Notes: generated by a model not told the origin, from the sequence alone. Numbered from the stretch's first letter, positions 46,967 through 56,638 are shown. The stretch: 58,155 nucleotides of DNA from Candidatus Zhuqueibacterota bacterium (GCA_016931935.1 JAFGDW010000074.1:1-58155); one strand, 5' to 3'. Numbers and translations: made by a program.

Positions 46967-47563
46967 GTGCACTATTTTTCAGCGTCCATCGAACGCGCAG
47001 TTGATGAACTGTCCAAACTCCCAGGTATCGGCCGTAAAACCGCGCAACGATTGGTTTTCTATCTGATGAAAATTCCCCGCCAGGATGTGGAAGAACTTTC
47101 CCGGGCATTAATTGATATAAAAGATAAAGCAACGTATTGTTCAGTTTGTTTCAACATTACAGAAAATGATCCGTGTTCGGTGTGTACAAACAATAACCGT
47201 AACCGATCCCTGATCTGTGTGGTGGAAGAAGCGAATGATGTTGTTGCGTTTGAACGAACAGGCGAGTTTAAAGGTTTATACCATGTGTTGGGCGGCGCAC
47301 TTTCGCCACTTGATGGTATCGGACCGGACAGTTTGAAAATCTGTGAACTTATTCAACGCATTGATGATTCGGTTCATGAAATAATAATCGCCACAAATCC
47401 AAATGCTGAAGGGGAAGCAACCGCACTATATATTGCAAAATTAGTAAAACCTCTTGGAATAAAAATAAGTCGTATTGCAAGAGGCATTCCTGTTGGCACG
47501 GATATCGAATACGCTGATGAAATGACACTTACCCGAGCCATTGAGGGAAGAAGTACATTGTAA
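46967..47563 (+). CDS. recR: Recombination mediator RecR
   Basis: The 198-residue protein begins at GTG 46967. It carries an N-terminal HhH (LSKLPGIGRKTAQRLVFYL), a C4 zinc finger CSVCFNITENDPCSVC (58-73), and a Toprim domain with CVVEEANDVVAFERTGEFKG split from YHVLGGALSPLDGIGPD. RecR works with RecO or RecF to load RecA at gaps. It is the third gene in dnaX-ybaB-recR. Confidence 0.95.
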   Translation: MHYFSASIERAVDELSKLPGIGRKTAQRLVFYLMKIPRQDVEELSRALIDIKDKATYCSVCFNITENDPCSVCTNNNRNRSLICVVEEANDVVAFERTGEFKGLYHVLGGALSPLDGIGPDSLKICELIQRIDDSVHEIIIATNPNAEGEATALYIAKLVKPLGIKISRIARGIPVGTDIEYADEMTLTRAIEGRSTL

Positions 47564-47577
47564 ACAGATAAAACTAT

Positions 47578-48210
47578 ATGATGAATTTACCGAACCAGCT
47601 AACTGTACTTCGCATTATCCTGACGCCGTTATTTCTGTACACTCTGTTTGTTGACCATGTGGGGATCAAATTTTTATCACTCCTGATATTTATCATCGCC
47701 AGCCTGACAGATTTATACGATGGATATATTGCCAAAAAGTACGGATACGTCACAATGTGGGGGAAATTTTTGGATCCGTTAGCGGATAAAGTACTTGTGT
47801 CCGCAGCGTTGATCGCGTTTAATATCCTTGGGTATATTCAACTTTGTGTCGTACTCGTTATTGTCATCCGCGATTTTATGGTTACCGGACTGCGATCGTA
47901 CGCGCTTTTCAGAAATCGTCCCGTCGTAACCCAGGAGCTCGCGCGTACGAAAACGTTCATTCAAATGATCTCCGTCTATTTTGTGTATATTTTCCTGCTT
48001 GCTGATTATTTCGCTGAAGTGCATCAGATTTCGTTTGGCGTAATTCGTGTGCTGAAGCAAATTGGTTTCGTGGATAAGCTTATGGCAATTGTAGCGTTGT
48101 TAACGCTCTATACGGGTGTCCAATATTTTATCTTGAATCGCATTCATGTACTAAATATTTTCAGGGACATCACAGGGATTTTTCATTCAAATAAAAGTGA
48201 AAGCAAATGA
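47578..48210 (+). CDS. pgsA: CDP-diacylglycerol-glycerol-3-phosphate 3-phosphatidyltransferase PgsA
   Basis: The 210-residue membrane protein starts MMNLPNQLTVLRIIL and contains the CDP-alcohol phosphatidyltransferase signature DLYDGYIAKKYGYVTMWGKF followed by LDPLADK at about 45-71, complete with its aspartates. It joins CDP-diacylglycerol and glycerol-3-phosphate to make phosphatidylglycerophosphate. The stop overlaps the start of pgpA (ATGA), whose enzyme removes the phosphate next, so the two steps are translationally coupled. Confidence 0.92.
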   Translation: MMNLPNQLTVLRIILTPLFLYTLFVDHVGIKFLSLLIFIIASLTDLYDGYIAKKYGYVTMWGKFLDPLADKVLVSAALIAFNILGYIQLCVVLVIVIRDFMVTGLRSYALFRNRPVVTQELARTKTFIQMISVYFVYIFLLADYFAEVHQISFGVIRVLKQIGFVDKLMAIVALLTLYTGVQYFILNRIHVLNIFRDITGIFHSNKSESK

Positions 48211-48677
48211 GGTTAATATCCTATATCTTTGCAACCGGCTTTGGTTCCGGTTATTCACCATTTGCTCCGGGAACTGCCGGGGCACTTCTGTTTATGGTCA
48301 TCGCTGGCTGGTGGCTCCCAACCATCGCCATTGGCTATCAGATTGGCTTTTGTGTCATTTTGTTTGCTATTTCAGTATATTCGTCGGATGTGGTTGAAAA
48401 AGACTTGATTAAAAAGGTCGGCGAAGAGAAAGGGCACGATGCCGGGATGATTGTCATTGACGAAATGATTGGGGTTGCGCTGGCGCTGGTCGCGATTCCG
48501 GTTTCACCATACACTCTTGCTGCTGCGTTCATCCTATTCCGTGTATTTGATATTACAAAGCCATTCCCGATTAATCGTCTCCAAAATTTACGCGGTGGTT
48601 GGGGAATCACAATGGATGATGTTTTGGCTGGCATTTTCGCTAATATTTTAATTCAAATATCACGGTTTTTTCTATAG
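48207..48677 (+). CDS. pgpA: Phosphatidylglycerophosphatase A
   Basis: The 156-residue membrane protein has GFGSGYSPFAPGTAGAL at residues 9-25, EKGHDAGMIVIDEMIGV (phosphatase core) and RVFDITKPFPINRLQNLRGGWGITMDDVLAG split by its conserved GG, all PgpA hallmarks. It dephosphorylates phosphatidylglycerophosphate to phosphatidylglycerol. It overlaps pgsA by four bases. No gene follows closely. Confidence 0.93.
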   Translation: MRLISYIFATGFGSGYSPFAPGTAGALLFMVIAGWWLPTIAIGYQIGFCVILFAISVYSSDVVEKDLIKKVGEEKGHDAGMIVIDEMIGVALALVAIPVSPYTLAAAFILFRVFDITKPFPINRLQNLRGGWGITMDDVLAGIFANILIQISRFFL

Positions 48678-49188
48678 CTACGATTGTAAAGGTGGCAGGC
48701 AGTTTAATAGCATATATTCAAGGCGCGCGAAAGCGCACGTGAAACGTCAAACGTGAAATGTGAAACGTAAAGACAAACAACTTCTATGTTTTTGTATAAT
48801 ATATGATGTGTCTGTCACGTTTAACTTGTACGACAGTATTTTTCGAACTTTAATCTTTTGTACAAAATTGCAAAATTTATGTTGTAATTCTATAAATGAG
48901 CCCATTCAAAAACCACCCCTATCCAGTTTCAATAATTGGGCTTTATTATTGTTGACAGACTGGGAATTGTATTAAAAGGACACTAATTTAAGTTTAACAA
49001 AAACAATGTGCCGAAAAGCGCATCTGTCCCGTCGAAAAAAATTGGGACGCCATTAATGAAAATTCGTGTCATTCGTGGTGAAACGCTTTTTAGAATAACT
49101 CATAAATCTTTTCCTTTATTTTTTTGAAGCTTCTTACAAACAAAGAGAGTCTTATTTCAATTAGTATCATTCAAACAAGGATTTATCT
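48678..49188. other. Intergenic region with a CGTGAAA-type block
   Basis: This 511-base gap has no supportable gene. At 48737-48773 it contains a run of CACGTGAAACGTCAAACGTG, then AAATGTGAAACGT, a family also seen at 56608-56638. Around 49027 a weak GTCCC/GGGAC inverted repeat flanks an A run. The cinA Shine-Dalgarno AAGGA precedes 49189. Confidence 0.5.
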
Positions 49189-50412
49189 ATGCAGGCAGAG
49201 TTGATTAGCATCGGTGATGAATTATTAATCGGACAGACAATTAATTCAAATGCAGCGTTTATTGGTCAGTGCCTGACTGAAATAGGAATTCCTGTACATT
49301 GGACGACAGTTGTTGGGGATAATCGAGATGCAATCCGCGATGTTCTGGATATCGCCGTAAGCCGCGCCGATGTGCTAATCGTAACCGGTGGACTGGGCCC
49401 GACTCACGATGATGTCACCCGAAGCGTATTTGTAGACTATTTTAATACATCATTGGTTCTGGACGAAGCTGTTCTGCGTAATATCGAGTTACTGTTTGAA
49501 AAGCGAAATCGGAAGATGCCACCCAGTAATCGCGACCAGGCGATGATACCTAAAAGTGCGGTCAAAATTGATAATGAATTCGGTACCGCACCGGGATTTC
49601 GATTTGAACGGGATAACAAACATTTTATTGTATTGCCGGGCGTTCCACTGGAAATGCGGACCATGATGGAGAAAACAGTCGTGCCTTTTCTAAAAGGCAA
49701 AGCCAATCATTTTATTAAATATAAAATGTTTAAAACAACGGGGATTTCCGAATCGGCATTATTTGAACTTATGGGGGATATTGATGAACTGGAACGTGAT
49801 GTTAAGATTGCATTTCTTCCCAAACCTACCGGTGTTGAAATACGTGTAACTGCCGAAGATGAAACCGAAAAAGAATGTTTAAAACGTCTTAAAAAAGCTG
49901 AAAAAATTATAGTCAGCCGTATACAGGAGCACATCTGGGGATTTGACGATGATAAGTTAGAAGAAGTTGTTACCCGTCTCCTTGCTCAGCAACAAAAGAC
50001 CGTTGGTCTCGTCGAAGGCAGCACCGGAGGCTTAATTTCACATCGGCTCACCAATTCGCCGCAAATGACACAATTTCTAAAAGCTACGCTCGTACTAAAC
50101 CATGCGGATGCCATGATCGATCATCTTCACTTGAATGCCGAACTTATAGCGGAACATGGGCTACAGAGCAGTGAAGTAGCCATTGCCATGGCTGAAAGTG
50201 TACGTAATATTACAAATACCGATATCGGAATCGCTACGACGCCATTCAAATTTAGTCATGCAAGTAGCACCGAAGAACAGGTTGTCGTTGCGGTTGCAGC
50301 GTCCAAAGGTGTCATGCACGAAACCGTATTTGTCAATCGAGATATGCATTTCAATAAAGAGCGTCCTGCCCAACTTGCGCTTGATATTTTGCGTCGTTTA
50401 TTAATGCACTAA
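49189..50412 (+). CDS. cinA: CinA-family protein with degenerate PncC-like domain
   Basis: The 407-residue protein has the N-terminal MoCF-like domain: AELISIGDELLIGQ, VTGGLGPTHDDVTR and FIVLPGVPLEMRTMM, as in CinA with ADP-ribose pyrophosphatase activity. The C-terminal PncC-like part keeps STGG but replaces the ESCTGG serine with glycine (E276-G277-S278-T279). It also lacks the Y-S-N..K and TGIAGPGG motifs expected for nicotinamide-mononucleotide deamidase, so deamidase activity is doubtful. It precedes thpR-recA-recX-alaS, the usual CinA neighbourhood. Confidence 0.85.
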   Translation: MQAELISIGDELLIGQTINSNAAFIGQCLTEIGIPVHWTTVVGDNRDAIRDVLDIAVSRADVLIVTGGLGPTHDDVTRSVFVDYFNTSLVLDEAVLRNIELLFEKRNRKMPPSNRDQAMIPKSAVKIDNEFGTAPGFRFERDNKHFIVLPGVPLEMRTMMEKTVVPFLKGKANHFIKYKMFKTTGISESALFELMGDIDELERDVKIAFLPKPTGVEIRVTAEDETEKECLKRLKKAEKIIVSRIQEHIWGFDDDKLEEVVTRLLAQQQKTVGLVEGSTGGLISHRLTNSPQMTQFLKATLVLNHADAMIDHLHLNAELIAEHGLQSSEVAIAMAESVRNITNTDIGIATTPFKFSHASSTEEQVVVAVAASKGVMHETVFVNRDMHFNKERPAQLALDILRRLLMH

Positions 50413-50535
50413 AACACCTGAATGAAAAATAAAATACTACTTGCAATATTAGCGGGAAATGTGTATTTTTTAGGTCAATTAGCAGTTTAAAGCGTCAGGT
50501 TGATACACTTTACTAAATTAAAATACATTTTTCCG

Positions 50536-51102
50536 ATGGAATTGGTACGAACATTTATCGCGATCGAAATTCCGGCGATAATTCGATCAACAATAACGGA
50601 TTTACAAAACACACTCAAAAAGGACCCTGCGCGGATTGGTTGGGTGAAGGTGGATAATATTCACATCACGCTGAAATTTTTAGGTGATGTTGAACGATCC
50701 AAAATCGAAATAATTTCGCAAGCAGTAACACAGGCATGTAAAATATTTAACCCGTTTTCGGTTCGTGTGGCGGGTGTTGGAGCTTTTCCGAATATGCATC
50801 GTCCACGTGTTATTTGGGTGGGCGCAACATCGGAAAACGAATCACTCGTTCGGCTGGCAATGTCGATACAAACTGCGCTTGAGCCATTGGGTTTTCCGCG
50901 TGAAAAGCAATCATTTAAGGCTCATTTGACAATCGGTCGTGTCAAGGATACGAATTACATTGAGCGTGTGATGCATCGGTTAAACGGTTATAGCAGTTTC
51001 GACGGCGGTAGTTTTGAAGTGAAGCAAATAATTGTCATGCAGAGCGAGTTGCGTTCGACCGGATCGGTGTACACACCACTATTCGTTGCTGAATTAAAAT
51101 AA
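50536..51102 (+). CDS. thpR: RNA 2',3'-cyclic phosphodiesterase ThpR
   Basis: From MELVRTFIAIEIP the protein has 188 residues; a TTG start at 50500 is less likely. Two catalytic HxTx motifs appear: HITL in NIHITLKFLGD and HLTI in FKAHLTIGRV. The fold is that of the 2H phosphoesterase family, formerly called 2'-5' RNA ligase. It opens 2',3'-cyclic phosphates of RNA. It lies between cinA and recA. Confidence 0.9.
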   Translation: MELVRTFIAIEIPAIIRSTITDLQNTLKKDPARIGWVKVDNIHITLKFLGDVERSKIEIISQAVTQACKIFNPFSVRVAGVGAFPNMHRPRVIWVGATSENESLVRLAMSIQTALEPLGFPREKQSFKAHLTIGRVKDTNYIERVMHRLNGYSSFDGGSFEVKQIIVMQSELRSTGSVYTPLFVAELK

Positions 51103-51227
51103 TTTAAATCTGATTTGTATGATTGGCTCTTATTTATTAGCTTTATAATATAAATAGTTGATAGAATATAAAAAATATATCGCTCGACAATTAGAATAAC
51201 AAATATCAAAATAGTTGAAAGCAACGA

Positions 51228-51262
51228 GTTAGCGGCCAATGGCTAATAGCCAATAGCCGTTT
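51228..51262. repeat. Dispersed GCTATTAGC/TTGGCC repeat, copy C
   Basis: GAGTTAGCGGCCAATGGC, CTAATAGCC and AATAGCCG, reversed relative to copies A and B, share the same words. It lies upstream of recA. Confidence 0.5.
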
Positions 51263-51305
51263 TTAAGTCAAAATAACGTGAATAAATCCACATTTAAACA
51301 ATATA

Positions 51306-51317
51306 GGGGAAAGCCCC
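51306..51317 (+). promoter_or_regulatory. GGGG-AAAG-CCCC hairpin directly before recA
   Basis: A 4-bp GC stem (51306-51309 with 51314-51317) ends one base before the recA ATG. The ribosome-binding purines AGGGGAAAG are inside it, so it could restrain translation. No LexA-type operator was seen upstream. Confidence 0.4.
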
Positions 51318-52367
51318 ATGGCTGACGTAATAAATGAAAAAACCAAAGCATTGGATTTAGCTATAAGTCAATTGGACCGGCAATTTGGAAAAGGCGCTGT
51401 TATGAAATTAGGTGATAAAACCACCATGAACATCGCCGTTATTCCCACCGGATCCATCTCAATTGATGCCGCATTAGGAATTGGCGGCGTTCCACGTGGC
51501 CGAATTATTGAAATATTTGGCCCGGAGTCGTCGGGTAAAACAACGCTGGCGCTTCACATTATCGCCGAGGCGCAAAAACTGGGCGGACTCGCTGCGTTTG
51601 TTGATGCCGAACATGCGCTCGATGCTGTCTATTCAAAGAATCTTGGTGTAAAAACCGACGATTTGCTGATTTCCCAGCCGGATAATGGTGAGCAAGCGCT
51701 GGAAATTACAGAAACGCTTGTACGTAGCGGGGCGCTTGACGTTGTTGTGGTCGACTCTGTGGCGGCGCTTGTGCCACGTGCAGAACTGGAAGGCGAAATG
51801 GGTGACGCCCAAATGGGGTTGCAGGCGCGACTAATGTCTCAGGCAATGCGCAAATTGTCCGGGGCAATCAGCAAATCCAATAGCTGTGTGATTTTCATTA
51901 ATCAGATTCGCGAAAAAATCGGTGTGATGTTTGGAAATCCGGAAACCACCACGGGTGGTCGGGCGCTTAAATTTTACGCGTCGGTGCGTATGGATGTACG
52001 CCGCATTGCTTCGATTAAAGATAAAGATGCGGTTATTGGTAATCGAACGAAAGTCAAAGTTGTTAAGAATAAAGTTGCGCCACCATTCCGGGAAGCTGAA
52101 TTTGATATTATGTACGGTACCGGTATTTCCCGCGAAGGTGACATAATCGATGCCGCTGTGAAATATGAAGTCATTGAGAAAAGCGGAACTTGGTTCTCCT
52201 ACGGAAGTGAACGTTTGGGACAGGGACGTGAAAATGTAAAACGGTTCCTGTTGGAAAATCCTGATATCTATGAAGACATTGAATTGAAAGTCCGCAAGGT
52301 GCTGGGATTAGTAAAAGAAAATGCAGTGGATGGCGGACATGCAAAACCGAAATCAAAGGCTGACTAA
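51318..52367 (+). CDS. recA: Recombinase RecA
   Basis: The 349-residue protein has [18 protein letters not shown], Walker [10 protein letters not shown] (about 69-77), the [11 protein letters not shown]alker B, and the [12 protein letters not shown] and [25 protein letters not shown] stretches of RecA. It forms filaments on single-stranded DNA for recombination and repair. Its C-terminal tail is basic rather than strongly acidic. recX follows after a gap with repeats, and cinA, thpR, dprA and recR in the window complete a recombination set. Confidence 0.97.
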   Translation: MADVINEKTKALDLAISQLDRQFGKGAVMKLGDKTTMNIAVIPTGSISIDAALGIGGVPRGRIIEIFGPESSGKTTLALHIIAEAQKLGGLAAFVDAEHALDAVYSKNLGVKTDDLLISQPDNGEQALEITETLVRSGALDVVVVDSVAALVPRAELEGEMGDAQMGLQARLMSQAMRKLSGAISKSNSCVIFINQIREKIGVMFGNPETTTGGRALKFYASVRMDVRRIASIKDKDAVIGNRTKVKVVKNKVAPPFREAEFDIMYGTGISREGDIIDAAVKYEVIEKSGTWFSYGSERLGQGRENVKRFLLENPDIYEDIELKVRKVLGLVKENAVDGGHAKPKSKAD

Positions 52368-52411
52368 AAGCCTGTTTTCGATATAACAATCGTACAATTG
52401 CATTTATTTAC

Positions 52412-52513
52412 CAGTGTCATACTATTTAGAAAATGTATGCTTCGACAAGCTCAACATACGTTCCCTGAGCCTGTCTAAGGGAACGACAATATAAACACTA
52501 TACATGACACTAG
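52412..52513. repeat. Repeat block bounded by AGTGTCAT/ATGACACT
   Basis: AGTGTCAT (52413-52420) and ATGACACT (52504-52511) bracket a block whose core CTTCGACAAGCTCAACATACG and CCTGAGCCTGTCTAAGGGAACG is a palindromic repeat family found elsewhere in the window. A T run follows the right end. It separates recA from recX. Confidence 0.5.
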
Positions 52514-52551
52514 TTTTTTTCCAAAACAGCCAGCAAACCGGGTAATCGTTC

Positions 52552-53220
52552 ATGAATGATTCTGAATCCTTACATGCCGGCGGTATTATTACCAGGCTGG
52601 AAGTGCAGCAGAAGCGTAAAAATCGCTGTTCCGTTTACATCGATGATGAATTCGCATTCGGAATTGCTATAGATCTGGTCGTCCAGTTCGGATTGAAAAA
52701 AGGAACATCGCTCTCTGCGACTGACATAAAAACAATACTCCTGGAAGAATCGAAACGGAATGCCAAAGATCGGGCAATCCGTTTTCTGTCATTTCGCGAC
52801 CGCAGCGAAAAGGAAATTCGTGACAAGCTGAAAACATTAAAAATCGACGCAGCGGTAATTGATTGGGTGATGGATGAATTAAAACGATTGAAGCTTGTTG
52901 ATGATGGCCGCTTTGCCACTGCTTTTGCAAAAGGCAAAATGGCTTCAAAACCAATGGGCGAATATCTCTTGCGGCGCGAAATGTCCGCAAAGGGATTGAG
53001 TGACAAGTATATAGAAACAGCAATCGAACAAATAAATCAGGAACATGATCCCTACAAATTGGCTATGCAGCTTGCGGAAAAGCAATTGAAAAAGCAAGGC
53101 CATGTCGATGCAGTGAAAGCCAAAAAACGAGTTAGTGATTTTTTATTGCGTCGAGGTTTCAATTGGGATATTATTCATGATGTCCTTGATAAATTACATG
53201 TCAACGATGACAGCGAATGA
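52552..53220 (+). CDS. recX: RecA regulator RecX
   Basis: The 222-residue protein has a Lys/Arg-rich N-terminal region with VYIDDEFAFGI, then tandem three-helix RecX repeats: RAIRFLSFRDRSEKEIRDKL, LVDDGRFATAFAKGK and KKRVSDFLLRRGFNWDII. RecX modulates RecA filaments. It lies between recA and alaS as in many proteobacteria. The repeat-containing gap before it suggests partial uncoupling from recA. Confidence 0.9.
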   Translation: MNDSESLHAGGIITRLEVQQKRKNRCSVYIDDEFAFGIAIDLVVQFGLKKGTSLSATDIKTILLEESKRNAKDRAIRFLSFRDRSEKEIRDKLKTLKIDAAVIDWVMDELKRLKLVDDGRFATAFAKGKMASKPMGEYLLRREMSAKGLSDKYIETAIEQINQEHDPYKLAMQLAEKQLKKQGHVDAVKAKKRVSDFLLRRGFNWDIIHDVLDKLHVNDDSE

Positions 53221-53238
53221 GTTGAGAAGGTGAGCACC

Positions 53239-55857
53239 ATGACATCGAAAGAAATACGCGCTTCATTTATTAAATTTTTTGAAGACCACGGCCATAAATT
53301 TGTACGCAGCGCTCCCGTCGTTCCGTTGGACGATCCGTCGTTGTTGTTTACCAATGCTGGTATGAATCAGTTTAAAAATATATTTCTCGGGCTGGAAAAA
53401 CGTGATTATAATCGGGCAGCTAATACGCAAAAATGTATTCGTGTCAGCGGCAAGCACAACGATTTGGAAGAAGTCGGAAAAGACACATATCATCATACAT
53501 TTTTTGAAATGCTTGGAAATTGGTCATTTGGAAATTATTATAAAAAAGAGGCCATCCAGTGGGCATGGGAGTTGTTGACCGAAGTTTGGAAGTTACCAAA
53601 AGACAAATTGTGGGCCACTGTTTTTCGTGAAGACGATGAAGCTGAAGAGCTTTGGAAAACAATTACAGATGTAAATCCTAATCAGGTAATGCGTTTCGAT
53701 GAAAAGGACAATTTTTGGGAGATGGGCGATACCGGACCGTGTGGACCGTGCTCGGAAATTCATATCGATCTGGGCGCGCAACGCTGTGACAAGCAACATA
53801 TCCCCGGCCACATATGCGCCGTGAATGCCGGTTGCGCCCGTTATATCGAATTGTGGAATTTGGTATTTATTCAATATAATCGAGAAAAAGACGGATCGCT
53901 GACAGAACTAACTGCCAAACATGTCGATACCGGTATGGGATTTGAGCGGGTGACGTCGGTGCTGCAAAATGTGGAATCGAATTACGACACGGATTTATTC
54001 ACACCGATTTTGGCGCACATAGGTGAGTTAACTGGTAAGCCACATGTTCCCGGTGATGCAGGCATGCCGCATCGTGTTATCGCGGATCATGTACGCGCGT
54101 TGACGTTCGCAATTACCGATGGCGCGTTGCCATCCAATGAAGGTCGTGGGTATGTGTTGCGGCGAATTCTACGCCGCGCCGCCCGCTATGCCCGCAAGCT
54201 GGATATGCGCGAACCAATCATTTATAAGCTTGTCCCCACGCTTGTGGACGTGATGGGTGACGCGTTTCCTGAGTTGAAGGAAAAGCATCAATATGCCGCC
54301 ATGGTGATTAAGGCGGAAGAGGAAAGCTTCAACCAAACAGTGGACCGCGGAATTGAACTGTTCGAAAAATTAGTCAAAGAATTGCAGGCCAGGAAAAGTA
54401 CGGTGATTCCCGGTGTGGATGCTTTTAAATTGTACGATACCTATGGATTTCCGCTCGATCTTACCCAGCTTATGGCTGAAGAAAAATCATTTTCAGTGGA
54501 TGTGGCGGGATTTGAAAAAGAGATGAATGCCCAGCGCCAACGTGCCCGTGATGCTGGTAAATGGGAATATGCTGTTGACTTCAATTATGATCATTGGGAA
54601 AAAATAACGGATGGTCCCGATAGTGAGTTTGTCGGCTATGAAAAACTTGAAAGTTCGGCCACGATTCGCCGAATTAACCGTGAAGGTCAGCACATATTTT
54701 TGACACTCGATCAAACGCCATTCTATGGAGAATCCGGTGGCCAGGTCGGTGATAAAGGGAAAATTACAGGTGAAAATATCGATCTTGAGGTTGTTAACAC
54801 CATTCGAGAAGGCGAGAAAATCGTGCATATCACCACCGGAAAAATGCCTGAGCAAGGTTTAAATCCGGCAGTTACCGCTGCGGTCGATCGCGAACTTCGC
54901 ATGAGCACGGCTCGAAATCATACAGCTACCCACTTGCTGCAAGCAGCGCTGCGCGATGTGCTGGGAACGCATGTGCATCAATCCGGTTCACTGGTTGCAC
55001 CGGATCGCTTCCGATTCGACCTGACTCATTTTGAAAAAATCTCCCGATCGCAATTGGATACAATCGAACGAATTGTTAATGAAAAAATCTGGCAGAATTT
55101 ATCCGTGCAAGCAGAACAGATGTCGCTCGATCAGGCACGTGAACAGGGTGCGATGATGTTGTTTGGCGAGAAATATGGTGAACGCGTCCGTATGATCAAA
55201 ATCGATGATTACAGTAAAGAACTGTGTGGTGGCACCCATTTATCATCGACCGGCGAAATGGGAATGTTTCGTATTCTTCAGGAAACCAGTGTCGCTGCCG
55301 GTATTCGACGTATCGAAGCAGCAACTGGTGCGGTTGCGTATGAAATCGCCCGACAGGAACACGATGCATTGAATGAATTGCAGGAAAAGTTAAACAGTCC
55401 GATAGATAATCTGACTATACGAATTGATGCTTTATTAAATGAACGCAGGGCACTGGAAAAGGAGCTGCAAACATTCAAAGCCCAAAGTTCACGAGGCGAG
55501 ATAGATACATTGGTAAATAGTGCAGTTCAGGTCGATGGATTGAAAGTTGTTTCTTCAAAGGTTGATGTGCCGGATGTCGATACTTTAAAGCAGGTCGCCG
55601 ACATGCTCCGCGATTCACTGCAATCGGGAGTCGGTGTGCTCGGCGCTGTTATTAACGATAAATTAAACTTTGTGTGCGTTGTTACGGATGATCTGGTGGC
55701 GTCAAAGCGATTCAATGCGAGTGACATCGTTAAAAAGGTTGCTGCAGTTACTGGAGGCGGTGGAGGCGGTCGTCCACACATGGCATTGGCTGGTGGGAAA
55801 ATGCTTGACAAACTCGACGACGCATTAAAACTAACGCAGACACTAATCGAGAAATAG
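53239..55857 (+). CDS. alaS: Alanyl-tRNA synthetase
   Basis: From MTSKEIRASFIKFFEDHGHK the protein has 872 residues; GTG 53230 overlaps the ribosome site GAGAAGG and is less likely. Class II core motifs include TNAGMNQFKNIFLG and CIRVSGKHNDLEEVG, and TGPCGPCSEI. The editing domain has HTATHLL near residue 560 and CGGTH near 663 for zinc. A C-terminal GGGGGGRPHMALAGG segment is the C-Ala end. It charges tRNA-Ala; a tRNA-Ala(CGC) gene is in this window. It closes the recA-recX-alaS unit. Confidence 0.97.
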   Translation: MTSKEIRASFIKFFEDHGHKFVRSAPVVPLDDPSLLFTNAGMNQFKNIFLGLEKRDYNRAANTQKCIRVSGKHNDLEEVGKDTYHHTFFEMLGNWSFGNYYKKEAIQWAWELLTEVWKLPKDKLWATVFREDDEAEELWKTITDVNPNQVMRFDEKDNFWEMGDTGPCGPCSEIHIDLGAQRCDKQHIPGHICAVNAGCARYIELWNLVFIQYNREKDGSLTELTAKHVDTGMGFERVTSVLQNVESNYDTDLFTPILAHIGELTGKPHVPGDAGMPHRVIADHVRALTFAITDGALPSNEGRGYVLRRILRRAARYARKLDMREPIIYKLVPTLVDVMGDAFPELKEKHQYAAMVIKAEEESFNQTVDRGIELFEKLVKELQARKSTVIPGVDAFKLYDTYGFPLDLTQLMAEEKSFSVDVAGFEKEMNAQRQRARDAGKWEYAVDFNYDHWEKITDGPDSEFVGYEKLESSATIRRINREGQHIFLTLDQTPFYGESGGQVGDKGKITGENIDLEVVNTIREGEKIVHITTGKMPEQGLNPAVTAAVDRELRMSTARNHTATHLLQAALRDVLGTHVHQSGSLVAPDRFRFDLTHFEKISRSQLDTIERIVNEKIWQNLSVQAEQMSLDQAREQGAMMLFGEKYGERVRMIKIDDYSKELCGGTHLSSTGEMGMFRILQETSVAAGIRRIEAATGAVAYEIARQEHDALNELQEKLNSPIDNLTIRIDALLNERRALEKELQTFKAQSSRGEIDTLVNSAVQVDGLKVVSSKVDVPDVDTLKQVADMLRDSLQSGVGVLGAVINDKLNFVCVVTDDLVASKRFNASDIVKKVAAVTGGGGGGRPHMALAGGKMLDKLDDALKLTQTLIEK

Positions 55858-55864
55858 TTTTACG

Positions 55865-56620
55865 ATGACAACATTTGAACGGTTACTTGATATAAAAGCG
55901 AAGCGCGGAGCCGGTTACATCGTCCTTATTGATCCGGATAAGCAAAAGATCGAAAAGAGTATCGAGATTGCTCAACAAGCGGAAACGGAAGGTGTGGATG
56001 CGATATTTATCGGGGGAAGTCTGCTTTTTTATTCGACGTTCGAAGAATTTGTTGAACAAATTAAAACACATGTGTCCATTCCGGTTATCCTTTTTCCCGG
56101 TAGTACACAACAAATATCACGACATGCAGATGCAATTCTGTTTTTATCGGTGCTGAGTGGGCGTAATCCAGAGACACTTATTGGCCAGCAAGTAAAAGGC
56201 GCGCCACTAATAAAGATGTACAATCTGGAAGCAATATCCACCGCGTACATGCTGGTTGAGTCAGGGGTAGTTACATCAGCAGAATTTATGAGCAACACAC
56301 GACCACTGCCCCGTGAAAAAAACGATATTGCTGTTGCCCACGCGTTAGCCGCGGAATATCTAGGTATGAAATTAATCTATTTGGAAGCCGGCAGCGGTGC
56401 GAAGTATCCGGTACCGGATGAAATGATAGATGCCGTGAGTCGCTATGCAGCGCCGCCGTTAATTGTCGGCGGCGGTATCCGAACGCCGGAAATTGCTGCT
56501 CAAAAAGTGAAAGCTGGCGCATCGTTTATTGTCACAGGAAATGTTCTGGAAAATGCTGTAAAGCCAGGACATATCGCTGAATTTGCAGATGCGATTCATA
56601 ATGTGGTAAGTCAAACGTAA
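55865..56620 (+). CDS. GGGP synthase / PcrB-like prenyltransferase
   Basis: The 251-residue TIM-barrel protein has the GGGPS/PcrB signature: YIVLIDPDK near residue 20, DAIFIGGSLL, PVILFPGS, ADAILFLSVLSGRNPE and LEAGSGA followed by IVGGGIRTPE and AGASFIVTGN. Archaeal GGGPS makes the first ether-lipid bond between glycerol-1-phosphate and geranylgeranyl diphosphate; bacterial PcrB uses shorter prenyl donors. Homologues occur in FCB bacteria. It starts seven bases after alaS. The product of the prenylation is not known for this organism, and no G1P dehydrogenase is present in the window. Confidence 0.9.
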   Translation: MTTFERLLDIKAKRGAGYIVLIDPDKQKIEKSIEIAQQAETEGVDAIFIGGSLLFYSTFEEFVEQIKTHVSIPVILFPGSTQQISRHADAILFLSVLSGRNPETLIGQQVKGAPLIKMYNLEAISTAYMLVESGVVTSAEFMSNTRPLPREKNDIAVAHALAAEYLGMKLIYLEAGSGAKYPVPDEMIDAVSRYAAPPLIVGGGIRTPEIAAQKVKAGASFIVTGNVLENAVKPGHIAEFADAIHNVVSQT

Positions 56621-56638
56621 AACGTGAGAAATAAGACG
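56608..56638. repeat. Degenerate CGTGAAA-type block, second copy
   Basis: CAAACGTAAAACGTGAGAAAT followed by AAGACG resembles the block at 48737-48773. It overlaps the 3' end of the PcrB-like gene and its stop codon. Confidence 0.4.
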
